Source of the DNA: Streptomyces sp. YPW6
GTDB lineage: Bacteria > Actinomycetota > Actinomycetes > Streptomycetales > Streptomycetaceae
Length of the DNA: 64,000 nt
Direction of reading: 5' to 3'
Assembly (NCBI RefSeq): GCF_018866325.1
Contig: NZ_CP076457.1
Coordinates: 2,329,001-2,393,000, forward strand
The notes below the pieces were generated by a model, which was given only the letters and a program-made list of their open reading frames with translations, ran no database searches and had not been told where the DNA came from. Made by a program: the position numbers and the translations under genes. Positions 1 through 8,223 of this stretch are shown piece by piece; position 1 is the first letter of the stretch; every line of letters begins with the position of its first letter.

Positions 1-575
1 GCGTACGGCTTGGAGAACGTGACCCGCACCTGGAGGTCGTCCGCGCCCCGCTCGATCTTCTCGATGCGCTCGTAACCAGCGTTGCGCGCGGTCCAGAACG
101 CGGAGTCCTTGCCCCGCAGCGCCCGCCACTGGGCGACGAAGTCGGGGGCCCCGATCTCCCGCCCGTCGCTCCACACCGCCTGCTGGTTGAGCTTGTAGAG
201 CACGACCTGCCGGGGCTCCCGCTCGATGATCTTCGCGGACTCCAGGTAGTCCGGGTTGAGCTTCGGCCGCCCCGTCCGGTCCATCGGGAAGAGGGTCGGC
301 AGCAGGGCTCCGGTGATCCGGGTGGTGGCGCTGTCCGCGTCCGCCTGGAAGACGTTGAAGGTGGCGGGCAGCGCGTCGACCGCCCAGTTCGCCGTCGAAC
401 CGTCGGCGACCGTCTCGCGGGCGGCGGGCGCGATGTCCTGGGGCACGCCGCGGGAGGTCTCCTCGCCGCCGGAGCTGCACCCCGCCAGCACGGGGATCGT
501 GAGCACCCCCGCCGTGAGGAGCGCGAGCGATCGGCGCTTTCGGACCGTCCCGCGCGGGACGCCGACGTGGGACAT
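1..575 (-). CDS. ABC transporter solute-binding lipoprotein, peptide-type (SBP family 5), truncated by window edge
   Basis: Only the first about 191 residues are in the window; the C-terminal part lies off the left end. The start is ATG at 575, preceded by a GGAGG site about nine bases upstream. The N-terminus has basic residues, a hydrophobic stretch and a lipobox (LAGC, lipidated Cys33), so the mature protein should be anchored outside the membrane. The following sequence, with a WAVDALPATFN-like segment, NPDYLESA, WSDGREIGAPDF and the WTARNAGY region, matches the actinobacterial branch of family 5 peptide/oligopeptide-binding proteins. It would capture a peptide-like solute for an ABC importer; the permeases and ATPases are not visible and may lie to the left. 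The substrate cannot be read from the sequence. Confidence 0.85.
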   Translation of the reverse strand, partial: MSHVGVPRGTVRKRRSLALLTAGVLTIPVLAGCSSGGEETSRGVPQDIAPAARETVADGSTANWAVDALPATFNVFQADADSATTRITGALLPTLFPMDRTGRPKLNPDYLESAKIIEREPRQVVLYKLNQQAVWSDGREIGAPDFVAQWRALRGKDSAFWTARNAGYERIEKIERGADDLQVRVTFSKPY

Positions 576-1023
576 GGCTGATACCTCCGGGGCCGGCCCG
601 GACCACCCCGTACCGGAATGGACCGGATAGTGCGTATGTGGTGGCATTTGCAGTTGATCACACTGATTCCTTCCGTTTACTGAAAGCGCCCCCTCGCGCG
701 AGAGGGCGCCGACACGACGGCCGGGCCCGCAAGCTCACCCGCCCGGAGGAACGTTCCGCCCCGCACGGCCGACCTGCCCCCTGCCGACGGGGGCGGCACC
801 GCGCCGGAGAGGCAGCCCGGACCTCACCGGAGGGGCAGCCGGCGTGACCCGGGCGACCTTGCCCCCCGCGCGGCCCAGGACCTAGGGTGAATGCGCTTTC
901 ACGAGCCTCGTGATCGCCATGCCCGGCACACAGACCACCGGGCCGGTACCAGCACATCCAGCCCCGCACCCGCACCGCCGGACGCGGGGCTGCGGAAGAA
1001 GAAGCGGACGGACGGTGGGTCCA
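576..1023. other. divergent intergenic region between lipoprotein and lacI-type gene
   Basis: This gap of about 450 bases separates two divergent genes and should hold both promoters. A short inverted repeat (GCCCCC 776-781, GGGGGC 789-794) is present. The only strong regulatory signal is the 16-bp palindrome at 887-902, listed separately. I see no credible gene here. Confidence 0.5.
887..902. promoter_or_regulatory. predicted LacI-family operator (autoregulatory)
   Basis: The sequence GTGAATGCGCTTTCAC is a palindrome about GCGC with one mismatched pair (T/T). It lies about 120 bases before the LacI-family gene start. The inner 14 bases (888-901) match the site at 3491-3504 before the sugar transporter at 12 of 14 positions. 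The two differences, positions 3 and 12, are a symmetric A/T swap that keeps the arms complementary. This supports a shared palindromic operator read by the adjacent regulator. Confidence 0.7.
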
Positions 1024-2094
1024 GTGAGCGCCCCCACGGTGTACGACGTCGCCGAGCGGTCGGGCGTCTCCATTGCCACGGTCTCCCGGGTCTACCGGAA
1101 CCCCGATTCCGTACGCGCCCGGACCCGCGAGAAGGTCATGGAGGCGGCCCGCGAGCTGGGGTACGTACCGAGCGGCAGCGCCCGGGGCCTGGCCAGCCGG
1201 ACGACGGGCGTGCTCGGGCTGTGCTTCCCGGACTACGCGGACCCGGACGCCGAGTCCGCGGCGGCGGCGAGCGACGCGGATGACGACCAGGCCGTCATGC
1301 TCTACTCCGACCAGATCATCCGGGGCATGGAACGGGCGGCCCGGCGGCACGGTTACGCCCTGTTGATCGCCGCCTCGCTGGACGGCGGCCCGGAGAGCCT
1401 GGTGGCGAAGGTGGCGGGCCGGGTCGACGGATTCGCCGTACTGGCGCGGACCGTGCCGACCGCGGACCTGGAGGTGATATCGCGCCGGCTGCCCGTGGTG
1501 ATGCTCGCCGGGCCGCGCGAGATCGACCACCTGGACCACATCGTGGTGGCCAACACCGAGGGCGAAGGCGAACTGACCCGCCATCTGATCGAGGACCACG
1601 GACTGCGCCGGCTGGCGTTCATCGGCGGCGAGGAGCAGGCGCCGGACGCCGAGGCCCGGTTCCGGGGCTTTCAGGAGGCATGCCGGGACGCAGGCCTTCC
1701 GGCGCCCTCCCGGCCGGAGGTGCGCGCGGGGATGATGACGCAGGCCGAGGGCGCACTGGCGGCGGACGCCCTGCTGGACCGATCCGAGGGTACGGGGGTG
1801 GAGCGGCCGGAGGCGATGCTGTTCGCCAACGACCAGATGGCGGTCGGGGCGCTCCAGGCGCTGGAGCGGCGCGGGGTGCGGGTCCCCGAGGACATGGCGG
1901 TGACCGGATTCGACGGTATCCCGCTGAGCCGTCTGGTCCGCCCGCCCCTGACGACCGTCCGCCAGCCGATCCGGCGGCTGGGCGAGGAGGCGGTGGAGCT
2001 CCTGGTCCAACGCCTGGCCGACCCGGGCCGCGCCCCGGTCTCCCTGGAGCTTCCGGTCTCGGTGACCCGCCGGGCGAGCTGCGGCTGCGCCTGA
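1024..2094 (+). CDS. LacI-family transcriptional regulator of sugar operon
   Basis: A 356-residue DNA-binding repressor. The helix-turn-helix occupies about residues 5-25 (TVYDVAERSGVS...TVSRVYRNP), followed by the hinge helix and a periplasmic-binding-protein-like effector domain ending in RRASCGCA. The GTG at 1024 was chosen because LacI proteins begin just before the TVYDVA helix; an upstream ATG at 910 would add about 38 residues without family support. An acidic alanine-rich insertion (about residues 75-93) interrupts the start of the effector domain. Matching operators at 887-902 and 3490-3525 suggest that it represses itself and the importer/glycosidase genes. The inducer is probably an imported oligosaccharide, but its identity is unknown. 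Confidence 0.9.
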   Translation: MSAPTVYDVAERSGVSIATVSRVYRNPDSVRARTREKVMEAARELGYVPSGSARGLASRTTGVLGLCFPDYADPDAESAAAASDADDDQAVMLYSDQIIRGMERAARRHGYALLIAASLDGGPESLVAKVAGRVDGFAVLARTVPTADLEVISRRLPVVMLAGPREIDHLDHIVVANTEGEGELTRHLIEDHGLRRLAFIGGEEQAPDAEARFRGFQEACRDAGLPAPSRPEVRAGMMTQAEGALAADALLDRSEGTGVERPEAMLFANDQMAVGALQALERRGVRVPEDMAVTGFDGIPLSRLVRPPLTTVRQPIRRLGEEAVELLVQRLADPGRAPVSLELPVSVTRRASCGCA

Positions 2095-2186
2095 GGGGGC
2101 GCGCTCCTCGGGGGTGGCGCGCCGGGGGCGTCGGGCCCTCCAGCGACTGCGCGCCGGAATCAGCCACCGCCGTCAGCCCGCCGCCC

Positions 2187-3206
2187 TCAGCCGCTGCCCG
2201 CCGACCCCAGCCACTCCCCGAAGAACCGCGTCCGCCGGGCGTCGAGTTCCGCCGCCTCGGCCACCATCCCCCGGTACGCGAAGTGCCCCGCCGTCAGCAC
2301 CTGGAGCTCGCGCTCCCCGGCCAGCGCGTTGTGTACGGCGAACTGCCCCGGCGGCGGCACCGACGGATCGAACAGCGCGGCCGCGACGAACGTGGGCAGG
2401 GTCAGCCGGGTCGCCGCCGTCGCCGCGTCGAAGTAGCGCAGGACCTCCGTGACCTCGGGGTGTTCGCGGTGGTACGCCCGGACCGCCTCGCCGCTGCCCG
2501 CGCAGGGCAGGGTCAGCCGCAGCGGGTGGTTGCCGAAGGTGGGGACGGTGAGCTGGGCCGCGCCGAAGCGGTCGTCCCAGGGCAGCGCGAGGGCCCCGAG
2601 CCCGCCGCCGAAGCTCTCGCCGAGATAGCCGAGGCGGGGCCCGCCCGGCTGTCCGCTCGCCGCCAGCGCGGGTACCAGCGCGGTGAGGGCGGAGGCGGCG
2701 CACCACAGGTCGGCCGCGCAGTCCCCGATGACGTACGACGCGCGGGAGCCGATGCCGTGCAGGACGTGGGCGTCGGCCGCGTCCGGGATGCCGTCCACCC
2801 GGCTCCGCTCCCCCATGCCCCGTACGCACGGCAGGATCACGGCGGCCCCGGGCAGCGGCGCGGGCAGGGCACGGCCGGGGGCGCTGCGGCCGCCGTACCC
2901 GTGCCCGACGACGCATCCGTACCGGACCGGCCCCTCGACGGGAAGCGCGAGCCAGCCGCCGAGCCGGACGCCGCCCACGGAGGTGAAGGTGACCCCGTGG
3001 ACGCGGACCCCGTCGCGCTCCTCCTCCACCGGCCCGAGGACCGGCCGCGGGTCCACCGCACGGGCTCGCGCGTACCGGTCGCGCCAGAACGCGTCGAAGT
3101 CGTCGGGGGCGGGCGGGGCGGGGACCCTCAACAGCGCGTCCGGCGCGTCGTATCCGTAGGCCGGGTCGAACGGGAAGTCGTGGGAGAGCTCGGCGGATGA
3201 GGCCAT
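2187..3206 (-). CDS. CE7-family acetyl esterase (acetylxylan esterase / cephalosporin-C deacetylase type)
   Basis: A 339-residue alpha/beta-hydrolase that should remove acetyl groups from substituted sugars. The nucleophile elbow is GESFGGG with Ser198. Candidate triad partners are Asp280 in ALFDPSVPP and His308 in AGHF, the layout of CE7 enzymes. The early FWRDR and VTFTSVGGVRLGGWL segments and the RGMGERS region also fit CE7. No signal peptide is visible, so it is probably cytosolic and acts on imported acetylated oligosaccharides. The start at 3206 (MASSAELSHDF) is preferred over a longer Arg/Gly-rich extension. It sits between the LacI gene and the importer, facing the LacI gene, which links it to the same sugar locus. 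Confidence 0.87.
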   Translation of the reverse strand: MASSAELSHDFPFDPAYGYDAPDALLRVPAPPAPDDFDAFWRDRYARARAVDPRPVLGPVEEERDGVRVHGVTFTSVGGVRLGGWLALPVEGPVRYGCVVGHGYGGRSAPGRALPAPLPGAAVILPCVRGMGERSRVDGIPDAADAHVLHGIGSRASYVIGDCAADLWCAASALTALVPALAASGQPGGPRLGYLGESFGGGLGALALPWDDRFGAAQLTVPTFGNHPLRLTLPCAGSGEAVRAYHREHPEVTEVLRYFDAATAATRLTLPTFVAAALFDPSVPPPGQFAVHNALAGERELQVLTAGHFAYRGMVAEAAELDARRTRFFGEWLGSAGSG

Positions 3207-3489
3207 GCCGCGAGCGTAGACGCCGGCCGTCCCCCGCCCGGCGCGGACCCCACGCTCCGCGGGCCCCACGCTCCTCAGGTCTCAGGCCGCGGACGGCAGG
3301 CCGCAGGCTGCGGACCGCAGCCTCTGAGCGACGAATCGGTCACATCGCCTGTTGTTCCACAAACCCCGCGTTTACGGTTCAACAACAAGCCGCCGGGAGG
3401 CCGGGCGGAGCGACGCCGGGATGTCGAGCACGTTGCACGAGTGTGACCCACCACCCTCTTGCGGATTCCCGAACGTCTGGAGCAGAGTG
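3207..3489. other. divergent promoter region, esterase / sugar importer
   Basis: No gene is visible. TTGCGG at 3459-3464 lies upstream of a weak CAGAGT (3483-3488), a possible rightward promoter placing transcription start at the operator cluster that follows. GTTGTT and AACAAC arms also occur about 25 bases apart near 3350-3395, with no assigned role. Confidence 0.35.
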
Positions 3490-3525
3490 ATGTATGCGCT
3501 TACAGGCAGCGCATACATAGCGCAT
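3490..3525. promoter_or_regulatory. operator cluster before sugar ABC importer
   Basis: An 11-bp perfect inverted repeat (ATGTATGCGCT 3490-3500 and AGCGCATACAT 3508-3518) has a 7-base spacer. The left arm sits inside the 14-bp near-palindrome TGTATGCGCTTACA (3491-3504), which pairs with the site before the LacI gene. A third core, AGCGCAT at 3519-3525, repeats the one at 3508-3514 with an 11-base offset, about one helical turn. Three cores about 40-70 bases before the importer start suggest cooperative repressor binding. Confidence 0.75.
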
Positions 3526-3562
3526 CGCGCAGCATCCGGAATGCTCAAGGAGGAGCCCTCCC

Positions 3563-4807
3563 ATGTCCCGCATCGCCAGAACCGCTCCCGCCGGCATAGC
3601 GCTCGCCCTCGCCGTGACCCTTTCCGCCTGCGGCTCCTCCGGCGGCGACGTCGCGGCCGACGAGCAGCAGACGCTGACCGTGTGGGCGATGGGGGCGGAG
3701 GGCGAGAAGCTCGCGGACGTGGCCGAGGTCTACGAGAAGGCCAACCCGAACATCACCGTGAAGGTGACCCCGATCGGCTGGGACGTCGCCCACCAGAAGC
3801 TCGTCTCCGCAGCGGCGGCGGGCACCCTGCCCGACATGGCGCAGATGGGCGGCAGTTACCTGGGCGAGTTCGCCGAGCTGGGCGTGCTGGAGCCGGTGGA
3901 CACCGAGGTCTTCGACAAAAAGGACTTCTTCCCGGCGGGCTGGGAGCAGGGCGAGGTGGACGGCACCGCGTACGGCGTGCCGTGGTACGTCGACACCCGC
4001 GTCCTCTACTACCGCACGGACCTCGCCGAGAAGGCGGGCGTGCGCCGGGCCCCGGCGAACTGGCAGGAGCTCCAGGACCTGGCCTCCGCCTACCAGAAGA
4101 AGGCCGGTACGAAGTGGGGGCTGTCCATCCAGCCCAGCGGGCTGGACACCGTGCAGAACTTCTCCTCCTTCCTGTACTCGGCGGGCGGAGAGATCGTCGA
4201 CGACAAGGGCGAGGCGGTCATCGACAGCCCGGAGGCGGTCAAGGCGCTGAAGGAGTACGGCAGTTACTTCGACAAGGGCCTCGCCAACAAGTCCGTCCAG
4301 CCCGGCTACGACGTGGTGAAGGACTTCGGCAACGGCCGGGTCCCGATGTTCTTCGGCGGCCCCTGGCACGTGACGCTGCTCGACGAGGGCCAGCCGCAGA
4401 TCAAGGGCAAGTGGGCCATCGCTCCCGTTCCGGCGGACGCCTCCTCCACCTCCATGGCCGGGGGTTCCTCGCTCGTCGTCTCCAAGGACAGCGAACACAA
4501 GGCGGCGGCGACCGAGTTCATCCAGTACCTGACCGACACGAAGGGTCAGGCCGACTGGTACGAGCGGACGAAGGACCTGCCCGCCAACACCTCCGCGTGG
4601 GAGTCCGGCGCGCTCGCCGACGACGCCGCCCTCCAGATCTTCAAGCAGCAGATGGACACCGCCAAGTCCTCGCCGTCCCTGGCCAACTGGACCGAGATCA
4701 CCGACAAGGTGGACCAGGCCATCGCCAAGGTGACGCAGGGCAAGGCTTCCGCCGAGGACGCGCTGAAGACCGCGCAGTCCGAGATCGAAGGCCTCGTGAA
4801 GCAGTAG
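3563..4807 (+). CDS. sugar ABC transporter substrate-binding lipoprotein (SBP family 1)
   Basis: A 414-residue extracellular solute receptor for a CUT1-type carbohydrate importer. It has an N-terminal signal with lipobox LSAC (lipidated Cys23), then the family 1 pattern: TLTVWAMGAEG at the start of lobe 1, GVPWYVDTRVLYYR in the hinge region, and a C-terminal helical lobe. A strong AAGGAGGAG ribosome site lies eight bases before ATG 3563. It is the first gene of a co-transcribed set: the first permease starts three bases after its stop. The operator cluster immediately upstream indicates LacI-type control. The sugar is not readable from the sequence, but the downstream beta-glucosidase points to a beta-linked glucoside. 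Confidence 0.95.
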   Translation: MSRIARTAPAGIALALAVTLSACGSSGGDVAADEQQTLTVWAMGAEGEKLADVAEVYEKANPNITVKVTPIGWDVAHQKLVSAAAAGTLPDMAQMGGSYLGEFAELGVLEPVDTEVFDKKDFFPAGWEQGEVDGTAYGVPWYVDTRVLYYRTDLAEKAGVRRAPANWQELQDLASAYQKKAGTKWGLSIQPSGLDTVQNFSSFLYSAGGEIVDDKGEAVIDSPEAVKALKEYGSYFDKGLANKSVQPGYDVVKDFGNGRVPMFFGGPWHVTLLDEGQPQIKGKWAIAPVPADASSTSMAGGSSLVVSKDSEHKAAATEFIQYLTDTKGQADWYERTKDLPANTSAWESGALADDAALQIFKQQMDTAKSSPSLANWTEITDKVDQAIAKVTQGKASAEDALKTAQSEIEGLVKQ

Positions 4808-4809
4808 CC

Positions 4810-5787
4810 ATGAGCACCTCGACCACCACGACCGGGAAGGCCGCACGGCCCGCGAAGGCGGGGGGCGCACCGCCCTCCGCCCCGGGCCGCGGCCGCCGCA
4901 AGCGGACGCTGGGCGTGCAGAACGCGGCGGGCTGGCTGTTCTCCACCCCGTTCCTCGTCCTGTTCGCCGTCTTCATGGCGTTCCCGATCCTCGCCACGCT
5001 GGCGATGAGCTTCACCGACTTCGGGCTGCGCAACGTGACGCGCCCGTGGGAGGCGGAGTTCATCGGATTCGAGAACTACGTCGAGCTGTTCGGCGACGAG
5101 AAGTTCCTCACGTCCCTCTTCAACACGGGGTACTTCGTGGTCGTCGGCGTACCGCTGACGATCGGGATCGGGCTGGTCGTCGCCGTCCTGCTGAACAACG
5201 GCATCGACCGGGCGCGGACCTTCTTCCGGGTCGGCTTCTACGCCCCGGTGGTCACGACCATCGTCGCGGTCGCGGTCGTCTGGCGGTTCGTGCTCGATCC
5301 GAGCGACGGGCTGATCGCCGGCCTCTTCTCCGAAGTGGGCTGGACGGCACCGGACTTCCTCGGCTCGGAGACGCTGGCGATGCCGTCGCTGATCGTCATG
5401 GCGGTCTGGCGGAACGTCGGCACGGTGATGGTGCTGTTCATCGCGGGCCTCCAGGCGATCCCCACCGAGGTGCGGGAGGCGGCGAAGCTCGACGGTGCGA
5501 GTGTCTGGCACGAGTTCCGGTCCATCACGGTCCCGCTGCTGCGCCCGACGGTCCTCTACGCCACGGTGATCACGACGATCGGCTACCTCAACGTGTTCGA
5601 GGAGCCGTTCGTGATGACCCAGGGCGGCCCGTCCGACTCGACCCTGACGGTCTCGCTGAACATGTACCGCGAAGGGTTCAACTTCTTCCACATGGGCTAC
5701 GCGAGCGCCATGGCGTACGTCCTGTTCGTGGTGATCATGGGCATCACGGTGCTCCAGCTCCGACTGCTGAAGGACAACACGAAATGA
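4810..5787 (+). CDS. sugar ABC transporter permease, MalF/CebF type
   Basis: A 325-residue inner-membrane permease with about six hydrophobic segments after a basic Gly/Pro/Ala-rich N-terminal tail of about 35 residues. The EAA loop that contacts the ATPase is at about residues 220-240 (EVREAAKLDGASVWHEF). It begins two bases after the binding-protein stop and its TGA overlaps the next start in ATGA, so translation of the three transporter genes is tightly linked. No ATPase gene is present. Streptomyces CUT1 importers commonly borrow a shared MsiK-type ATPase encoded elsewhere, and that is the likely energy source. Confidence 0.95.
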   Translation: MSTSTTTTGKAARPAKAGGAPPSAPGRGRRKRTLGVQNAAGWLFSTPFLVLFAVFMAFPILATLAMSFTDFGLRNVTRPWEAEFIGFENYVELFGDEKFLTSLFNTGYFVVVGVPLTIGIGLVVAVLLNNGIDRARTFFRVGFYAPVVTTIVAVAVVWRFVLDPSDGLIAGLFSEVGWTAPDFLGSETLAMPSLIVMAVWRNVGTVMVLFIAGLQAIPTEVREAAKLDGASVWHEFRSITVPLLRPTVLYATVITTIGYLNVFEEPFVMTQGGPSDSTLTVSLNMYREGFNFFHMGYASAMAYVLFVVIMGITVLQLRLLKDNTK

Positions 5788-6662
5788 GCGCCACCAGCAG
5801 CGCCCCTGCCAAGCACCTGGGCAAGGGGCCGCGCGGAAAGCGGAGCATCGCCCGCCCCTTGACCTACGTCCTGCTCTCGCTCGGCCTGCTGGTCATGTCG
5901 GCACCCTTCCTCTGGATGGGGATCTCCGCCTTCAAGACCCAGAGCGAGCTGTCGGCGAGCCCGCCGGTGTGGATCCCCACCGAGTGGACGCTGACGAACT
6001 TCCGGCAGCTGCTCGACAAGCTGGACCTGCCGCTGTACTTCATGAACTCGGTGATCGTGGCGGTCCTGGTGACCGTCTCGAACCTGGTCTTCTGCTCGAT
6101 GCTCGGCTACGCCCTGGCGAAGCTGAACTTCGTCGGCCGCAACAAGATCTTCGGCCTGGTGCTCGGTGCGCTGATGGTGCCCGGCAACCTGATGCTGCTG
6201 CCGCTGTTCGTGCTGATGAGCAAGTTGCAGCTGATCGACAGCTACGCGGGTCTGGTGCTGCCGTTCGCCGCCGGGGCCTTCGGGGTCTTCCTGATGCGCC
6301 AGTTCATGCAGTCGATCCCGGACGAGCTGCTGGAGGCGGCCCGGATGGACGGCGCGAGCGAGTGGTACATCTTCTGGCGGATCGTGATGCCGCTGGTCAA
6401 ACCCGCGCTCGCGACGCTGTCGATCTTCACGTTCCTGGGTTCCTGGAACAACTTCGTCTGGCCGCTGATCGCGACCAACGACCCCGACAAGTACACCCTT
6501 CCGGTCGCCCTGGCGACCTTCGCCACCGACCCCAACAAGGCGGGCGGCTCCAACGGGATGCTGATGGCCGGGGCCTTCCTGATCGTGCTGCCGGTGCTGG
6601 TCGTGTTCATCGCGCTGCAACGGCACTTCACGCAGGGCATCGCCACGGCGGGCATGAAGTAG
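5784..6662 (+). CDS. sugar ABC transporter permease, MalG/CebG type
   Basis: A 292-residue permease forming the second half of the channel. It has a basic N-terminus, about six membrane segments, the NSVIVAV region typical of MalG proteins, and the EAA loop at about residues 181-203 (ELLEAARMDGASEWYIFWRI). It starts by a 4-base ATGA overlap with the preceding permease. A gap of 100 bases follows before the glycosidase, in the same direction, so the hydrolase is probably in the same transcript. Confidence 0.95.
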   Translation: MSATSSAPAKHLGKGPRGKRSIARPLTYVLLSLGLLVMSAPFLWMGISAFKTQSELSASPPVWIPTEWTLTNFRQLLDKLDLPLYFMNSVIVAVLVTVSNLVFCSMLGYALAKLNFVGRNKIFGLVLGALMVPGNLMLLPLFVLMSKLQLIDSYAGLVLPFAAGAFGVFLMRQFMQSIPDELLEAARMDGASEWYIFWRIVMPLVKPALATLSIFTFLGSWNNFVWPLIATNDPDKYTLPVALATFATDPNKAGGSNGMLMAGAFLIVLPVLVVFIALQRHFTQGIATAGMK

Positions 6663-6762
6663 CGCCCCCGCCGAGGCACTTCACGTACAGAGACCGCGCC
6701 ACACCCCTCTCGGCACCCCGGCGCGGCCACACCCCACACCACCACCAGAAAGACATGTCGCG

Positions 6763-7989
6763 ATGACGAACACCCCTGCCCCGAACCAGCCGACGACCGC
6801 TTCCGTACCGTTCCCCGAGGGCTTCCTCTGGGGCGCGTCCACGGCCGCCCATCAGATCGAGGGCAACAACACCGACTGCGACTGGTGGGTCAAGGAGCAC
6901 GCCGCCGGCACCCACATCGCGGAGCCGAGCCTGGACGCCTGCGACAGCTACCACCGCTGGCCCGAGGACATGGACCTGCTGGCCTCGCTCGGCTTCACCG
7001 ACTACCGGTTCTCCATCGAGTGGGCCCGCATCGAGCCGGTCGAGGGCCGCTTCTCGCGTGCCCAGCTCGCCCACTACCGGCGGATGGTGGAGGGCGCGAT
7101 CGAGCGCGGCCTGCGCCCGATGGTGACCCTGCACCACTTCACGGTCCCGCAGTGGTTCGAGGCGCGCGGCGGCTGGACGGCGGAGGGGGCGGTGGAGCTG
7201 TTCGCCCGGTACGTGGCGGCGTGCGCCCCGGTGATCTCCGAGGGCGTCTCCCACGTCTGCACGATCAACGAGCCGAACATGATCGCCGTGATGGCGGGCC
7301 AGGCCAGGCGCGGCGACAACAGCTTCCCGCCCGCCGGCCTGCCCACCCCCGACGACGAGACGACCGCGGCCGTCATCGCCGCCCACCACGCGGCGGTGAA
7401 GGAGGTCCGGGCCCTGGACGCGGGCATCCAGGTCGGCTGGACCATCGCCAACCAGGTCTACCAGGCCCTTCCCGGCGCGGAGGACGTCACCGCCGCCTAC
7501 CGCCATCCGCGCGAGGACGTCTTCATCGAGGCGGCGCGCGGCGACGACTGGATCGGGGTGCAGTCCTACACCCGTACGCGGATCGGCCCCGACGGACCGA
7601 TCCCGGCGGCCGACGACGTCGAGCGGACGCTGACGACGTGGGAGTACTACCCGGGCGCGGTCGGCGAGGCGCTGCGCCACACGGCCGAGGTGGTCGGGGA
7701 CGTGCCGCTGATCGTCACGGAGAACGGCATCGCGACCGCCGACGACAGCCGCCGCGTCGACTACTACACGGGCGCTCTGAACGAGGTCGCCTCGGCGCTG
7801 GAGGACGGCCTCGACATCCGGGGGTACCTGGCGTGGAGCGCGCTCGACAACTACGAGTGGGGCACCTACAGGGCCACGTTCGGCCTGATCGCGATCGACT
7901 GGGAGACCTTCGAGCGCACCCCGCGCGACTCGGCGAAGTGGCTGGGCTCGCTGGGCCGCACCCGCGAACTCCCGCGCACGGCAGCGTAA
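6763..7989 (+). CDS. family 1 glycoside hydrolase (beta-glucosidase)
   Basis: A 408-residue GH1 enzyme of the (beta/alpha)8 fold, without signal peptide, so it should cleave imported beta-glycosides in the cytoplasm. Family marks are FLWGASTAAHQIEG near the N-terminus, the acid/base glutamate in TINEPN (Glu170), the nucleophile in VTENGI (Glu320), and WSALDNYEW near the C-terminus. It follows the importer on the same strand, as bglC follows cebEFG in cellulose-using streptomycetes. Its linkage preference cannot be fixed by eye. It is slightly shorter than many bacterial GH1 proteins because the N-terminal extension is short. The ATG at 6763 has only a weak ribosome site (AGAAAGA). Confidence 0.93.
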   Translation: MTNTPAPNQPTTASVPFPEGFLWGASTAAHQIEGNNTDCDWWVKEHAAGTHIAEPSLDACDSYHRWPEDMDLLASLGFTDYRFSIEWARIEPVEGRFSRAQLAHYRRMVEGAIERGLRPMVTLHHFTVPQWFEARGGWTAEGAVELFARYVAACAPVISEGVSHVCTINEPNMIAVMAGQARRGDNSFPPAGLPTPDDETTAAVIAAHHAAVKEVRALDAGIQVGWTIANQVYQALPGAEDVTAAYRHPREDVFIEAARGDDWIGVQSYTRTRIGPDGPIPAADDVERTLTTWEYYPGAVGEALRHTAEVVGDVPLIVTENGIATADDSRRVDYYTGALNEVASALEDGLDIRGYLAWSALDNYEWGTYRATFGLIAIDWETFERTPRDSAKWLGSLGRTRELPRTAA

Positions 7990-8223
7990 TCCCGGCGCCT
8001 CCCGAACCCGGGGGCACCACAGGGCCGACCGGGCCAATCGGGCCGACCTGGACCTGCGGCCTGGCAGCCCGGCGTCTCCCGACCCCCGGGGAGCCGCCCC
8101 TCACACGGGGAGCCCCTGACGGCTTCCTCCGGCCGGGGAGCCGGCGGACCTGACGACCGCCGGCTCCCGGGCCACCCGCACGAGCACTGTTCCCCTCCCC
8201 TTCTGCCACCAGGAGCCGGACCG

